Source: DTU018 sp029550685 (GTDB lineage: Bacteria > Bacillota > Syntrophomonadia > Syntrophomonadales > Syntrophomonadaceae). Taken from it: a DNA stretch of 64,000 nt. The translations under genes were made by a program, and so were the position numbers. Location: NCBI GenBank assembly GCA_035412805.1, contig DAONVO010000002.1, positions 1-64,000 of the forward strand, written 5' to 3'. The notes below the pieces were generated by a model. The model was not told where the DNA came from, did not search any database, and saw only the letters and a program-made list of their open reading frames with translations. Shown here in pieces: positions 20,546-29,290 of the stretch (position 1 is the first letter of the stretch; every line of letters begins with the position of its first letter).

Positions 20546-21565
20546 TTATATTATGCGGCCACCGCCTATGACCAGGTCTCCCTGGTAAAATACTACCGAC
20601 TGTCCGGGGGTTATAGCACGCTGAGGTTCTTGAAAGCTGACTCGAATCTGATTGTTGTCAATTTTTTCGATTACGGCTTGAGCAGGACGGGCTGCTGATC
20701 GAATTTTAGCCTCTACCATTAGCGGGTGTTCTAAGTCTTCAATAGCAATCCAGTTGTTATCCATGGAAATCAGCTCTTTACGAAACAGGTGGCATTCGTC
20801 ATCCACTATTAACCGATTAGCAGCTTGGTCAATCCCTATAACAAATACCGGTTTGCCTGCACTTATTCCCAGGCCTTTGCGCTGCCCAATGGTATAGTGG
20901 GACAAACCGCGATGGCGACCGAGTACTTCTCCCTGCAGATTAACTATCTCTCCCGGTTGCAGGTTCACACCCTGTTCCGTCAGGAATTCCCGGTAATCTC
21001 CAGTTATAAAGCAGATTTCCTGGCTATCCGGTTCCTGGGCTACCATTAATCCACGCTGAGCGGCTAGCTGCCGCACCTGCTTCTTGGTCATTTCCCCTAG
21101 GGGAAATATAATATGAGCCAACTGATCTTGTGTCAACTGATACAAGAAATAGCTCTGATCTCTGGCGGGATCAGTTCCCTTAAGCAGATGATAGCGACCG
21201 CTGGCTGAATGGTACTGTATACGGGCGTAATGACCGGTAGCTACCAGATCACAACCCCGTTTCCGGGCAATCTCCAGTAAGGCACCAAACTTAATCCAAC
21301 GGTTGCATTCCACACAGGGATTGGGAGTACAAGCAGACTGGTAACTGGAACAAAAATAATCGATGATTTGATGCTTGAACTCCTTACGTAAGTCTACTAC
21401 AGTATGTATAATTCCCATCCCTTCAGCAGCGCGGGCAGCCTTTTCACCCACAGCGGGATCCCAGTTAATCATAGTAAGTCCTTCTACCTCATAGCCTTGC
21501 CCTTTTAATAGCAAGCAAGCCATGGTACTATCCACGCCTCCGCTCATTAATACCGCTACTTTCAT
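20546..21565 (-). CDS. mnmA: tRNA-specific 2-thiouridylase MnmA
   Basis: 339 residues, slightly shorter than the common ~360. It thiolates U34 of tRNA-Lys/Glu/Gln. The ATP pyrophosphatase loop is VLMSGGVDSTMACLLL; the catalytic cysteines are in TPNPCVECNRWIKFG and EICFITGDYREFL. The segment after the P-loop lacks the usual Cys-Cys-Ser stretch, accounting for the shorter length. Start at ATG 21565. It is followed by repeats and a terminator and is divergent from rarA. Confidence 0.93.
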   Translation of the reverse strand: MKVAVLMSGGVDSTMACLLLKGQGYEVEGLTMINWDPAVGEKAARAAEGMGIIHTVVDLRKEFKHQIIDYFCSSYQSACTPNPCVECNRWIKFGALLEIARKRGCDLVATGHYARIQYHSASGRYHLLKGTDPARDQSYFLYQLTQDQLAHIIFPLGEMTKKQVRQLAAQRGLMVAQEPDSQEICFITGDYREFLTEQGVNLQPGEIVNLQGEVLGRHRGLSHYTIGQRKGLGISAGKPVFVIGIDQAANRLIVDDECHLFRKELISMDNNWIAIEDLEHPLMVEAKIRSAARPAQAVIEKIDNNQIRVSFQEPQRAITPGQSVVFYQGDLVIGGGRII

Positions 21566-21684
21566 TTCCTGCCCGCCTCCTTATTCACTTTTTTATACCA
21601 TTAGGGCTGTTTGGTGGCAAGTGGCTGGTATCCTCAGCTATATTGATCTATAATGACAGCAAATAAGCGAGAGGACCAACCACT

Positions 21685-23019
21685 GTGAATCTATTTGACT
21701 TAAACGCCGGTTCATCCAAGCAAAAACATGCTCCCCTGGCTTATCGTATGCGACCCAGAAATCTGGACGAAATACTAGGCCAGAAAAAGGTGATAGGCCC
21801 CGGTTCGCCGCTGCGCAGGGCTATTGAACGGGATGAACTTCATTCCTTCGTTCTGTATGGACCACCCGGAACCGGTAAGACCAGCATTGCCCAGATTATT
21901 TCTGCCATGACTCATTCCTATTTTGTCCCTATGCAGGCGGTTACAGCAGGAGTGGGAGACATTCGCAAAGTTGCTGCTGATGCGGCTGATCGTCTCAAAT
22001 ATTACCAACAGAAAACTATTTTATTCATCGATGAAATTCACCGTCTCAACAAAGGTCAGCAGGATGTACTGCTGCCTTTTGTAGAGGAAGGAACTCTCTT
22101 GCTTATTGGGGCTACCACAGAAAACCCTCTTTATGAGATCAATAATGCTCTCCTCTCCAGAGTCAAGCTGTATATACTGGAGGCCTTGGAAACAGAAGAT
22201 ATTAAAGCTATCATAAAGCAAGCCCTGTCTGACAGCGAAAGAGGCCTGGGAAACTACCATATTAGTTTTGCCGGAAATGCGCTGGATATCCTGGCAGCTG
22301 CCAGCAAAGGCGACGCCCGCATAGCTTTAAATATTTTAGAAACCCTGGTCAATTCCTTTCAGGAAAACGATTCCCTGACCATTGATGATGAACTGATTCA
22401 AAAGGTAACCGGTCATCCTATTCTGAAGTATGACCGGGACGGGGATTATCATTATGACACTATCTCCGCCTTTATAAAAAGTATCCGGGACTCTGATCCC
22501 GATGCAGCCGTCTTCTGGCTGGCGGTAATGCTGGAAGGTGGAGAAGACCCGCGTTTTATAGCTCGACGCCTGATTATTCATGCCGCTGAAGATATTGGCA
22601 TGGCCGATCCCCGGGCATTGCTTATCGCCAGTGCCGCAGCTCATGCTGTTGATTATGTCGGACTTCCGGAAGCCCGAATCCCCCTGACTGAAGCCACCAT
22701 TTACCTGGCTACTGCTCCCAAAAGCAATTCCAGCGTTGTGGCTATTGACAGGGCGATATCCGCCGTCAAGCAGCTGAGCAGAATAAAGGTACCGCCTCAC
22801 CTGGCTGACACCTCCCATTCCCAAGCCAAAACCAAGCTGGGCAAAGGACAGGGTTATAAATACCCCCACAGTTATGGCGGTTATGTAAAGCAGACCTATC
22901 TGCCTCCGGAAGCGGCAGATCTGCAATTCTATTTTCCCAGTGAAAATGGCCTGGAACCAAAAATACGTCAATTCATGGAAAAAATATCAGATCTGCAAAA
23001 ACGGCCGCCCCATAAATAA
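21685..23019 (+). CDS. rarA: Replication-associated recombination protein A (AAA+ ATPase)
   Basis: 444 residues, GTG start at 21685. Clamp-loader-like AAA+ protein that acts at stalled forks. It begins PLAYRMRPRNLDEILGQ; Walker A is YGPPGTGKTSIAQ, Walker B is ILFIDEIHRLNKGQQD, sensor 1 GATTENP. The C-terminal tetramerisation part contains DRDGDYHYDTISAFIKSIRDSD and DPRFIARRLIIHAAEDIG. Standalone plus-strand gene ended by a GC-rich hairpin. Confidence 0.96.
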   Translation: MNLFDLNAGSSKQKHAPLAYRMRPRNLDEILGQKKVIGPGSPLRRAIERDELHSFVLYGPPGTGKTSIAQIISAMTHSYFVPMQAVTAGVGDIRKVAADAADRLKYYQQKTILFIDEIHRLNKGQQDVLLPFVEEGTLLLIGATTENPLYEINNALLSRVKLYILEALETEDIKAIIKQALSDSERGLGNYHISFAGNALDILAAASKGDARIALNILETLVNSFQENDSLTIDDELIQKVTGHPILKYDRDGDYHYDTISAFIKSIRDSDPDAAVFWLAVMLEGGEDPRFIARRLIIHAAEDIGMADPRALLIASAAAHAVDYVGLPEARIPLTEATIYLATAPKSNSSVVAIDRAISAVKQLSRIKVPPHLADTSHSQAKTKLGKGQGYKYPHSYGGYVKQTYLPPEAADLQFYFPSENGLEPKIRQFMEKISDLQKRPPHK

Positions 23020-23023
23020 TCCA

Positions 23024-23050
23024 CCCCCAGCTGTTGTATACAGCTGGGGG
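23024..23050. terminator. GC-rich hairpin between rarA and trxA
   Basis: CCCCCAGCTG, 7-base loop, CAGCTGGGGG: a perfect 10-bp stem just after the rarA stop and about 30 bases after the trxA stop on the other strand. No clear T-tract, so termination on either strand is likely but weaker than average. Confidence 0.6.
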
Positions 23051-23080
23051 CTACACGGTAACCAGCTAGTTTTTTCAGAT

Positions 23081-23404
23081 TTATATAAACTGATCTATCA
23101 TTTTTTGCAGCTGAGCTTTGCCTTGAGCACCCACCACACGCTGAGCTTCATTACCATCCTTAAAGATAACCAGAGTTGGGATGCCACGAATCCCGAACTG
23201 GGCTGCCAGTTCTTTGTTTTCATCTACGTTTACTTTTCCTACCTTTAGCTTACCTTCATAATCGGCAGCTAGACTTTCCACTACGGGACCAACCATTTTG
23301 CATGGTCCACACCAGGGAGCCCAAAAGTCTACCAACACCGGCAGTGTTGACTGCTTAACTTCCTGATCAAAATTATCATTGGTCAGCGTTTTTACTTCAG
23401 CCAT
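23081..23404 (-). CDS. trxA: Thioredoxin
   Basis: 107 residues. Cytoplasmic dithiol-disulfide carrier with the active site WAPWCGPCKMVGPV and the cis-Pro loop GIRGIPTLVIFKDG. It starts 30 bases after the CsoR-type regulator stop, in the same direction with no terminator between, so it is probably under that regulator's control. Confidence 0.95.
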   Translation of the reverse strand: MAEVKTLTNDNFDQEVKQSTLPVLVDFWAPWCGPCKMVGPVVESLAADYEGKLKVGKVNVDENKELAAQFGIRGIPTLVIFKDGNEAQRVVGAQGKAQLQKMIDQFI

Positions 23405-23434
23405 TAATATGCCCTCCTTCTTATTTGCCCGGAG

Positions 23435-23704
23435 CTAGCGGATCAAACGACCCATTAAAGTTACGATTTCCCGCAAGCCCTCTCCATCAGGGTCGTTTCG
23501 TGTAACCGACAGCAGACAATCCCGGGCATGATTTTCAAAAATTAATATTCCCACCTGATTGATGGCTGATTTGACAGCCGCTACCTGGTTCAGCACTTCC
23601 CCACAATCAGCTTCTGCTTCAATCATTCGCTGAATGCCTCGTACCTGACCTTCTATGCGGCGCAACCTCATTAAAATGTTTTTGCGAGCTTCTTCCTCGC
23701 TCAT
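23435..23704 (-). CDS. CsoR/RcnR-family metal- or sulfur-responsive repressor
   Basis: 89 residues, all-alpha DUF156 fold. The ligand residues Cys34 (EADCGEV), His59 and Cys63 (ENHARDC) keep the C-H-C pattern of copper-sensing CsoR; the residue before Cys34 is Asp rather than the usual Tyr. FrmR lacks the third Cys and CstR lacks the His, so Cu(I) sensing is most likely but not certain. A dyad covers its own leader. Next gene is trxA; no copper ATPase or chaperone is in the window. Confidence 0.88.
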   Translation of the reverse strand: MSEEEARKNILMRLRRIEGQVRGIQRMIEAEADCGEVLNQVAAVKSAINQVGILIFENHARDCLLSVTRNDPDGEGLREIVTLMGRLIR

Positions 23705-23708
23705 CCAT

Positions 23709-23725
23709 ATACCCCCTTAGGGTAT
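23709..23725. promoter_or_regulatory. Predicted CsoR-type operator
   Basis: ATACCCCCTTAGGGTAT is a dyad rich in G/C runs like known CsoR-family operators. It spans about +4 to +20 of the predicted transcript and includes the Shine-Dalgarno (AAGGGGG on the minus strand), consistent with autoregulation. Confidence 0.6.
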
Positions 23726-23735
23726 GTTTAAAATA

Positions 23736-23764
23736 AGTATATAAAGACCCTAAAATAAAGTCAA
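23736..23764 (-). promoter_or_regulatory. Promoter of the csoR-like/trxA operon
   Basis: On the minus strand TTGACT (23764-23759), a 17-base spacer and TATACT (23741-23736). Start predicted near 23729, directly before the dyad. Confidence 0.75.
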
Positions 23765-23843
23765 CTATATATTAGTTTATTCTTTATTCAGAAAGCTAAT
23801 AGCAGTCAGGCAGTTTAATATTATAGTATTCCCTGTCATTCAA

Positions 23844-23874
23844 ATAAAAACAGAGGTGGCCTCATGACCACCTC
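23844..23874 (-). terminator. Intrinsic terminator after the 35-aa gene
   Basis: On the minus strand GAGGTGG, 8-base loop, CCACCTC then TGTTTTTA. It lies 25 bases after the stop of the small membrane protein gene. Confidence 0.75.
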
Positions 23875-23898
23875 CTTCAAAAATCCAACTAGCTCCAG

Positions 23899-24006
23899 CT
23901 ATATTAAAAATAAATAGTAAATGGCGGCTCCTACACCCATAGCAATTAACGCCCATATAAGGGTGCGAAGCATTTCCATCTTAACCTGCTTGGCAAGTTC
24001 TTCCAA
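23899..24006 (-). CDS. Very small membrane protein (35 aa)
   Basis: A 35-residue frame with TTG start at 24006 and AAGGAGG 8 bases upstream. It begins MEELAKQVKMEMLRTLIWAL, a short amphipathic start followed by one membrane helix (IWALIAMGVGAAIYYLFLI). It is bracketed by a good ribosome-binding site and a terminator, which argues it is a real gene. Function unknown. Confidence 0.6.
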   Translation of the reverse strand: MEELAKQVKMEMLRTLIWALIAMGVGAAIYYLFLI

Positions 24007-24080
24007 TATTAATGCCTCCTTCAAAAGCTGTAGCGGCTTAGACTTTATCCCATTATAACACAAGCCCAAAACTATGCAGC

Positions 24081-25253
24081 TTATTTATGTTTAGAGGGAG
24101 TGATCCCATTGATGCCGGTTTTATGACCGGAAGCAGCAACTGCTGAATATTCCAGCCGTTCAGTGGCTCGCAGCTGGCCGTCAACAAATCTGTGACGATA
24201 GATTATTTCACCAGACATGCTTTTTTCCGGCTCTCCTGCAGTTGCTGAAGAAGTTAACAGTGGCCTAAAAGTACGGGATATGGTAATCTTGGGCTCTGAG
24301 TTTTTCTGCGTTCCATAAATCCGGATCAACCCCAACTCTTTGTCCCGGGTTATGAATAAGGCAACTGGTTGGTCAGTTGGATTTAACAACTCCTGGTCAG
24401 TGACTTTATAGACCAGACCTGCTTCTTCTGCTGCCCTAGACAAGGCTTCCTGCCAATTAGCTACTAATTCCTGTCCATTTTCTGCGCTGGCATCAAGCAT
24501 AAGGTCAATGGGAATTGACTTACCGGGCAGAACAATTCTTCCTGGCACAGCCCAACTGGCCTCACTTGCTGCCTGGTACTTACTGCCGATAGGAACAGCC
24601 TGTACCGACAGAAGCTCCTCTATATTAGTTATTTGCGAACGGGTGATATTTGGAGAAATGGTCTTTTCCGGTAAAACTACCTTTAATTGATCCTCGTTTA
24701 AGGTGGCTATAAGCGAATCAACAGCCAAATCGGGAATTATTTGTGCACCGTATTGTTCGGACCGGTGCAGCAGGCAATCACCAACCAACATTACCCCAGC
24801 ATCAACGGGTTCTTTAAATTTTGACACCGCCAGATTGTTCAAGCTCTGTCGAAGACGATCATAATCGTATTCCCAAATGGGAGGTATCATCAGTTTCTTG
24901 CCCCTTTTCAGGCTGTGTTCAAGCAGTGACCATCTCCCTATCTGAGAGTCGATTTTCTCTATGGTTGCTTTAGCATCCAATTTTACTCCCAGATCCATAA
25001 GCTTCAATTGATAAATGTCCTGGCCAACTATGCAATCAATTGACAGGGAGGCAGCAGTATTATAATCCTGCAGCTTGTGCAGAGCTCCAGCCCTGGTCAT
25101 GTTGCCCAGGTAAATGGGTCCGGCATAAAGATTACCCGGATAAACAGAAGCGTCCCACTTAGCCAGCAACAGGGACGCAACAAAAATATTCACCATTAAT
25201 CCACATATTAGTATAGCTACATATCGGTACATCCGTTTACGGAATACTTCCAT
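24081..25253 (-). CDS. Membrane-anchored protein with YoaR-like N-terminal domain
   Basis: 390 residues. One membrane anchor (~10-32, MYRYVAILICGLMVNIFVAS), then an extracytoplasmic part that resembles the PG_binding_4-like region of VanW/YoaR proteins (LYAGPIYLGNMTRAGALHKL) but lacks the VanW motif found in the protein at 12.9-14.3 kb. The C-terminal ~70 residues are charged and polar (HRFVDGQLRATERLEYSA). Probably a wall-associated protein; role unknown. It follows the PRC-barrel gene by ~20 bases. Confidence 0.6.
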   Translation of the reverse strand: MEVFRKRMYRYVAILICGLMVNIFVASLLLAKWDASVYPGNLYAGPIYLGNMTRAGALHKLQDYNTAASLSIDCIVGQDIYQLKLMDLGVKLDAKATIEKIDSQIGRWSLLEHSLKRGKKLMIPPIWEYDYDRLRQSLNNLAVSKFKEPVDAGVMLVGDCLLHRSEQYGAQIIPDLAVDSLIATLNEDQLKVVLPEKTISPNITRSQITNIEELLSVQAVPIGSKYQAASEASWAVPGRIVLPGKSIPIDLMLDASAENGQELVANWQEALSRAAEEAGLVYKVTDQELLNPTDQPVALFITRDKELGLIRIYGTQKNSEPKITISRTFRPLLTSSATAGEPEKSMSGEIIYRHRFVDGQLRATERLEYSAVAASGHKTGINGITPSKHK

Positions 25254-25274
25254 CTCTATATGCCACCGGTTTGA

Positions 25275-26006
25275 TTATTTGACTATCTGTGACAACTCCA
25301 CAAACTTGTTGTGTTGTTCAGCCAGATCAATGAGGGCTTCAGTGATAATGGTGCCCTCAGCTATAAGAATTTGCCCATCCTGACCACGTAAATCCCGGAT
25401 AGCTTTTTTACCGGTTAGATATTCCCGCTGGCGTTTCTTAAATAAAGCCGCTCCATCCAGTTCACCTTTTTCTGCCTGACTGGGTTTGCCAGTCTCAGCG
25501 GCGGTTTCCGCCGGGGTAGGCGTGCTTTGCTGAGCTCCCTGCAGGTATTTTACTACCACTACATCAGATCCGTAGGTTAGTACCTGCTGAGCGTCAAGTT
25601 CTTCTGCAGCGGCTTCCTCAGACCGCTGAAAATACAAGCGGGTAATAACACCAGAGTTCTCGTCCAACTGGTACTCAGTCACTTTACCGATAAAATCTCC
25701 TCGATCAGTAAGTAACCGGTTGCCTTTCAACTCCACATTCCGTTTTAGCAAATCGTTGGCTTTGGCGACTTCAGCTATGGAGGTAATATTGTTCTCACTT
25801 TCCGTGGTAACTGCATGCTCACCTATGCCCATAACTTTGTCGAAGGGTAAAACCCGGGCACCCACATACCAGCTTCCATCGCTTACCAGCAAATATTCTA
25901 TCCTGCCTTCTTCTGGGTTGATTACCAAATCCTTTACCTGTCCCACCTGACGCCCATCAATTACCGAGAAGACTGGTAACCCAATGATATCCTGTGTCTT
26001 CTTCAT
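25275..26006 (-). CDS. Protein with two PRC-barrel domains
   Basis: 243 residues. First barrel ~8-80 (GLPVFSVIDGRQVGQVKDLVI), second ~88-155 (GNRLLTDRGDFIGKVTEYQL), then a Pro/Ala/Glu-rich linker and a short C-terminal helix region (RDLRGQDGQILIAEGTIITE). The same architecture is seen in several Clostridia; role unknown. It sits between two envelope genes, all minus strand, gaps near 21 bases, so an operon is likely. Confidence 0.78.
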   Translation of the reverse strand: MKKTQDIIGLPVFSVIDGRQVGQVKDLVINPEEGRIEYLLVSDGSWYVGARVLPFDKVMGIGEHAVTTESENNITSIAEVAKANDLLKRNVELKGNRLLTDRGDFIGKVTEYQLDENSGVITRLYFQRSEEAAAEELDAQQVLTYGSDVVVVKYLQGAQQSTPTPAETAAETGKPSQAEKGELDGAALFKKRQREYLTGKKAIRDLRGQDGQILIAEGTIITEALIDLAEQHNKFVELSQIVK

Positions 26007-26027
26007 TACTTTCTAACCTCCATCGGC

Positions 26028-27380
26028 TCACGCCAGCATTTTTTCATTAACTTTCATGCGCACTAAACGCGGTACTTCAAAAATAGGAGTGCCTGCCAGA
26101 CCTAATCGATTTAATTCATCAGCCAGTAGGTTGATATATTGCTTTTGCTGTCTCAGTTCCATAGTCATGGCAGGTTGAGCACTAATAGTTTGTATAAGAT
26201 CATCCAAAATAATTTCGGCTTGCTCGTAGTTACCGATATTCTGAAGAATACTCACCAGTTCCATTCCCAGTAGATATTTCAGCTCATCATCGGTACTTAC
26301 CTGCAGTGCTCTAGTAAAGCTCTCGGCTGCTCCGTCCAAATCTCCTTGAGCTTTAGCCTCAAACCCCCTCTCTATCCAGTCGGCTAATTCGGCTTGATCA
26401 TCTGACTGCCGGCTATCATCAGTGGGGCTGGCTGCATCAGAGAAAACTTTTATATCTTGATTCAGATTATCCTTTGTTTCCCGGATATCGTCAACTGTAG
26501 CTGGAGCATCAGAATAATCTGCCGTAGCAATTGCCTGCTGATCGGGACCAACTTCGCTATCTGCTGCCTGCTGATCAGGAGCACTGTCTATTACAGCACT
26601 TTCAGACATACTGGGGCTGTATTGGTCCGCAGATAGCAATTTAACATCTTGGGTAATATCGTGGTATTCTTTTTCAGTTTCAGATTGACTTTCCAACTCT
26701 TCAGAATAATGGAGATCGGGCGGTTCCATATCTAGTGTCGGTAGGCTGGATAAATCTCCAGCAAAAACTGCAGCCAGCTGTTCTGCTTCAGGAATAATCT
26801 GCTCAGATACACTGTCCGGTTTCTGATCAGTTAAATCTTTACCCCGTGTCTGAGCCCGTCTCTGATCCTCAGGTAAATATTGCGCCGGAACGAAATCAAC
26901 TGGAGTATCAGCTGCTGGTGAAGAAACGGTCTCATTGGCAAGTACTTCTTCCGGTATAGTGCTTTGTTCCGGTGGTTCACTCAGGGCATGATCCCCGGCA
27001 ACAAAGGCCACCTCAGTCTGCTGGGTTGTATCAGCGGCTGAATTAACAGCAAAAACCGTGGTTTCTCCACCGGGAACGGTCAAGGAGGACTTGCCAGCCA
27101 ATTCCGAACCTAATTCATCTGATTGCCCATTTAGATTAAAGAGTTCTGGTTTACACATTACCAGGATTAGTACGGCAAATATGGCGCCATAAACCAGTAT
27201 GGTAATCCCTGTTCCCAGGTGTTGTACGCTGAAGGGAAATGCGGTAATCATCAGATAGGATAGAACCAAAACCAAAATAATTGTTTTTATGTCGAAGCCA
27301 TCCTTGTTGAGCAGGTAGGCAATCCAGCAAGCTATAGGAATAAATACCAAGCTTATATAAAACAAATATTCGGTCATCAC
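26028..27380 (-). CDS. Membrane protein with acidic linker and TPR-like C-terminus
   Basis: 450 residues. Three membrane helices at ~1-80, then a long acidic, low-complexity linker (~85-330, rich in Glu, Asp, Ser, Gln) and a helical C-terminal domain whose repeat pattern (AKAQGDLDGAAESFTRALQ, then NIGNYEQAEIILDDLI) fits TPR motifs. It may be a scaffold at the membrane. The family is not recognised. First gene of the run with the PRC-barrel and anchored proteins. Confidence 0.65.
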   Translation of the reverse strand: MMTEYLFYISLVFIPIACWIAYLLNKDGFDIKTIILVLVLSYLMITAFPFSVQHLGTGITILVYGAIFAVLILVMCKPELFNLNGQSDELGSELAGKSSLTVPGGETTVFAVNSAADTTQQTEVAFVAGDHALSEPPEQSTIPEEVLANETVSSPAADTPVDFVPAQYLPEDQRRAQTRGKDLTDQKPDSVSEQIIPEAEQLAAVFAGDLSSLPTLDMEPPDLHYSEELESQSETEKEYHDITQDVKLLSADQYSPSMSESAVIDSAPDQQAADSEVGPDQQAIATADYSDAPATVDDIRETKDNLNQDIKVFSDAASPTDDSRQSDDQAELADWIERGFEAKAQGDLDGAAESFTRALQVSTDDELKYLLGMELVSILQNIGNYEQAEIILDDLIQTISAQPAMTMELRQQKQYINLLADELNRLGLAGTPIFEVPRLVRMKVNEKMLA

Positions 27381-27576
27381 TATCCCCTTTCCCCATATTC
27401 AGCTTTAAGTATTTTATTTTCCACAATAACACCGATTTTTCCTCTCAATATTAAGTTTAAATTTTTACAGAAGTTAATCTATTCATATTAGGATCTTTTT
27501 CTTCATAAGTAATTAAGTGGCATTATAGTTTTTTAATTGGTATTAAAGAAGGATTTCACATATCAAGGGGAGAATA

Positions 27577-27636
27577 ATGATGGTGGTGTGGTCAGGCATA
27601 TTTATGTCTGAGTGTAAAGCGAAAAATAATTTCTAA
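27577..27636 (+). CDS. Possible 19-aa leader peptide upstream of thiolase copy 1
   Basis: AAGGGGAG is followed 4 bases later by ATGATGGTGGTG; the frame runs 19 codons (begins MMVVWSGIFMSECK) and its TAA overlaps the AAGGGGG ribosome-binding site of the thiolase at 27649. This arrangement would couple translation of the leader and the thiolase. It is not present before copy 2. Too short to be sure. Confidence 0.35.
   Translation: MMVVWSGIFMSECKAKNNF
27592..27611. promoter_or_regulatory. Dyad upstream of thiolase copy 1
   Basis: TCAGGCAT-ATTT-ATGTCTGA, an 8-bp dyad with one mismatch, about 38 bases before the thiolase start. It could be a regulator site or part of an mRNA hairpin; no known consensus is matched. 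Confidence 0.35.
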
Positions 27637-27648
27637 GGGGGAAAGCTA

Positions 27649-28929
27649 ATGCAGAACGTGTATGTTGTGGAGGCTGCACGTACACCAGTAGCCCGTGCAG
27701 GAAAACAGTCTTGGTTTACCAACATTCGTGCAGAGGAACTATCTGCCTTTGTCTTCAAAGAGCTGAGAAAGAGAATCGGCCTGGAAGACAAAGCAAAACA
27801 AGGTATCATTGATGACGTAGTGTGGGCAACCACCGCCAATGCCTTTATGGAACAGGGGTTGAACATAGGCCGCCTGGCTTGGATCCTGTCCGATGGTTCC
27901 TATGATGTTCCTGGTTGTACGGTTGACCGGTTCTGTGCTTCTGGATTGAACTCCATTCAGTTTGCCATCGCCACCATGATGGTTGGCTGGGGCGGAGACG
28001 TTGAGATTGCCGGTGGTGTCCAACATATGACCCATATTCCTATGGGTGCCGGTGCTGATCTCCATCCTGATTTGGGCAATTACATGAATTTAGGAGCAAT
28101 TAACATGGGTTACACTGCTGAAATCGTAGCCCGCCGCTTTAACGTTACCCGTGAACAGCAAGACGAGTTTGCTATGGAATCCCACCTGAAGTGCGCCGCT
28201 GCTCAGGCTGCCAACAAGGTTAAAGATGTCATTATCCCCATTCAAGTTAAAGTTCCGGCTAAAGGTGCCAAGGATACCAACCCGCACAACATGCCTGCCC
28301 TGTATGTAGCCAGCGATCACCTGGCTAAAGCCGCTGCTGAAAAAGGTGAAGAACTGGTAGAATGTGTCGTAGCCCGTGACCAGGGTGTACGCCCTGACAC
28401 CAATATGGAAACTCTGGCCAAGATGCCCACTGTTTTCATGCAGGACGAAGCTGCCACCGTTACCGCTGGTAACGCCTCTCAGATCAATGACGCTGCTGCC
28501 GGTGTTGTCCTGGCCACCGACGAAGGTGCCAAGGCACTGGGCAAGAAGCCGATTATGAAGATGGTCAGCTGGGCAGTAGTTGGTCTGGAACCCGATATCA
28601 TGGGTATCGGTCCTGCCCTGGCTATACCCAAGGTTCTCAAGAGAGCCGGTATGACCAAAGATCAGATCGATCTGTGGGAAATTAATGAAGCTTTCGCATC
28701 CCAGGCATACTACTGCAGAGAAACCCTGGGACTGCCCAAAGATCGTGTAAATGTATGGGGATCTGGTATTTCCATCGGCCATCCTCTGGCCTGCACCGGT
28801 GCCCGTATTGCCGCCGATATTACAGCCATGTTCAGAGATCCCGACTTTGCCGATGTAGAATACATCGTCGAGTCCATGTGTATCGGTCACGGTCATGGTG
28901 CTGCTGCTATTTGGCAGAGAGTAAAATAA
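27649..28929 (+). CDS. Acetyl-CoA C-acetyltransferase (thiolase), copy 1
   Basis: 426 residues. It cleaves or condenses 3-ketoacyl-CoA with CoA; in a fatty-acid oxidiser it would be the last step of beta-oxidation. Active-site Cys96 is in VDRFCASGLNS, the His in GSGISIGHPLACTGARI, and the second Cys in ESMCIGHGHGAAAIW. It is longer than the common ~390-residue biosynthetic thiolase and closer to the ~430-residue degradative type. Strong AAGGGGG ribosome-binding site. Its protein sequence is identical to the copy at 29291. Confidence 0.95.
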   Translation: MQNVYVVEAARTPVARAGKQSWFTNIRAEELSAFVFKELRKRIGLEDKAKQGIIDDVVWATTANAFMEQGLNIGRLAWILSDGSYDVPGCTVDRFCASGLNSIQFAIATMMVGWGGDVEIAGGVQHMTHIPMGAGADLHPDLGNYMNLGAINMGYTAEIVARRFNVTREQQDEFAMESHLKCAAAQAANKVKDVIIPIQVKVPAKGAKDTNPHNMPALYVASDHLAKAAAEKGEELVECVVARDQGVRPDTNMETLAKMPTVFMQDEAATVTAGNASQINDAAAGVVLATDEGAKALGKKPIMKMVSWAVVGLEPDIMGIGPALAIPKVLKRAGMTKDQIDLWEINEAFASQAYYCRETLGLPKDRVNVWGSGISIGHPLACTGARIAADITAMFRDPDFADVEYIVESMCIGHGHGAAAIWQRVK

Positions 28930-28991
28930 TCCAGCCGAATAGTTTTATACTAAGCTTATTCAGCGGGAGACCTTATAGGTTTCCCGCTTTT
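27649..28991 (+). repeat. Long direct repeat, unit 1 (thiolase plus terminator)
   Basis: Partner of 29291-30633 at an offset of 1642 bases. Near-identity runs from the ribosome-binding site through the stop and terminator stem and stops within the T-tract (TTTTTTGTG against TTTTTATAT). Differences seen: codon 3 and one base in the 3' spacer. Confidence 0.9.
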
Positions 28992-28993
28992 TT
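28962..28993 (+). terminator. Intrinsic terminator of thiolase copy 1
   Basis: GCGGGA, then ACCT/AGGT, then TCCCGCTTTTTT: a stable hairpin with T-tract about 30 bases after the stop. The same hairpin follows copy 2. Confidence 0.85.
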
Positions 28994-29290
28994 GTGTCAA
29001 AATGTCTATAATGACCGGGGAAATGTCAATCTTGCGTAATTTCTAAATATTTTTGATTTATTTTTGCATTGTAAATTACTAGACTATTAATTTATGTTAT
29101 GAAATAATTTAACCAGAACCACCCTTCCCCATACATCAGGTACAGCTTAAATGCTGGCCAATATTACGAAAATTTAATCTTTTTCCGGGTTATAGATTCC
29201 TAACTACATTTATGAAATACTAATAGGTAAGCAGCAGGCTTGTAATTACAGCCTGTTTAGTGCGAAAACAAAAATTAAGGGGGAAAATGC
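28994..29290 (+). other. Spacer between the thiolase copies with a leader dyad
   Basis: About 300 AT-rich bases without a gene. It separates the terminator of copy 1 from the start of copy 2 and differs from the DNA in front of copy 1. Near its end CAGGCT-N9-AGCCTG (29235-29255) forms a perfect 6-bp dyad about 35 bases before the start codon. No sigma-54 (GG-N10-GC) element and no clear -35/-10 pair were found. Confidence 0.6.

Noticed and set aside
27381..27576. Sigma-54 promoter before the first thiolase
   Set aside because: A TGGCAT occurs, but no GC at the required -12 spacing.
28090..28896. 268-codon open frame on the minus strand of thiolase copy 1 (and its twin at 29732-30538)
   Set aside because: Antisense shadow of a GC-biased coding gene; no ribosome-binding site or family resemblance.
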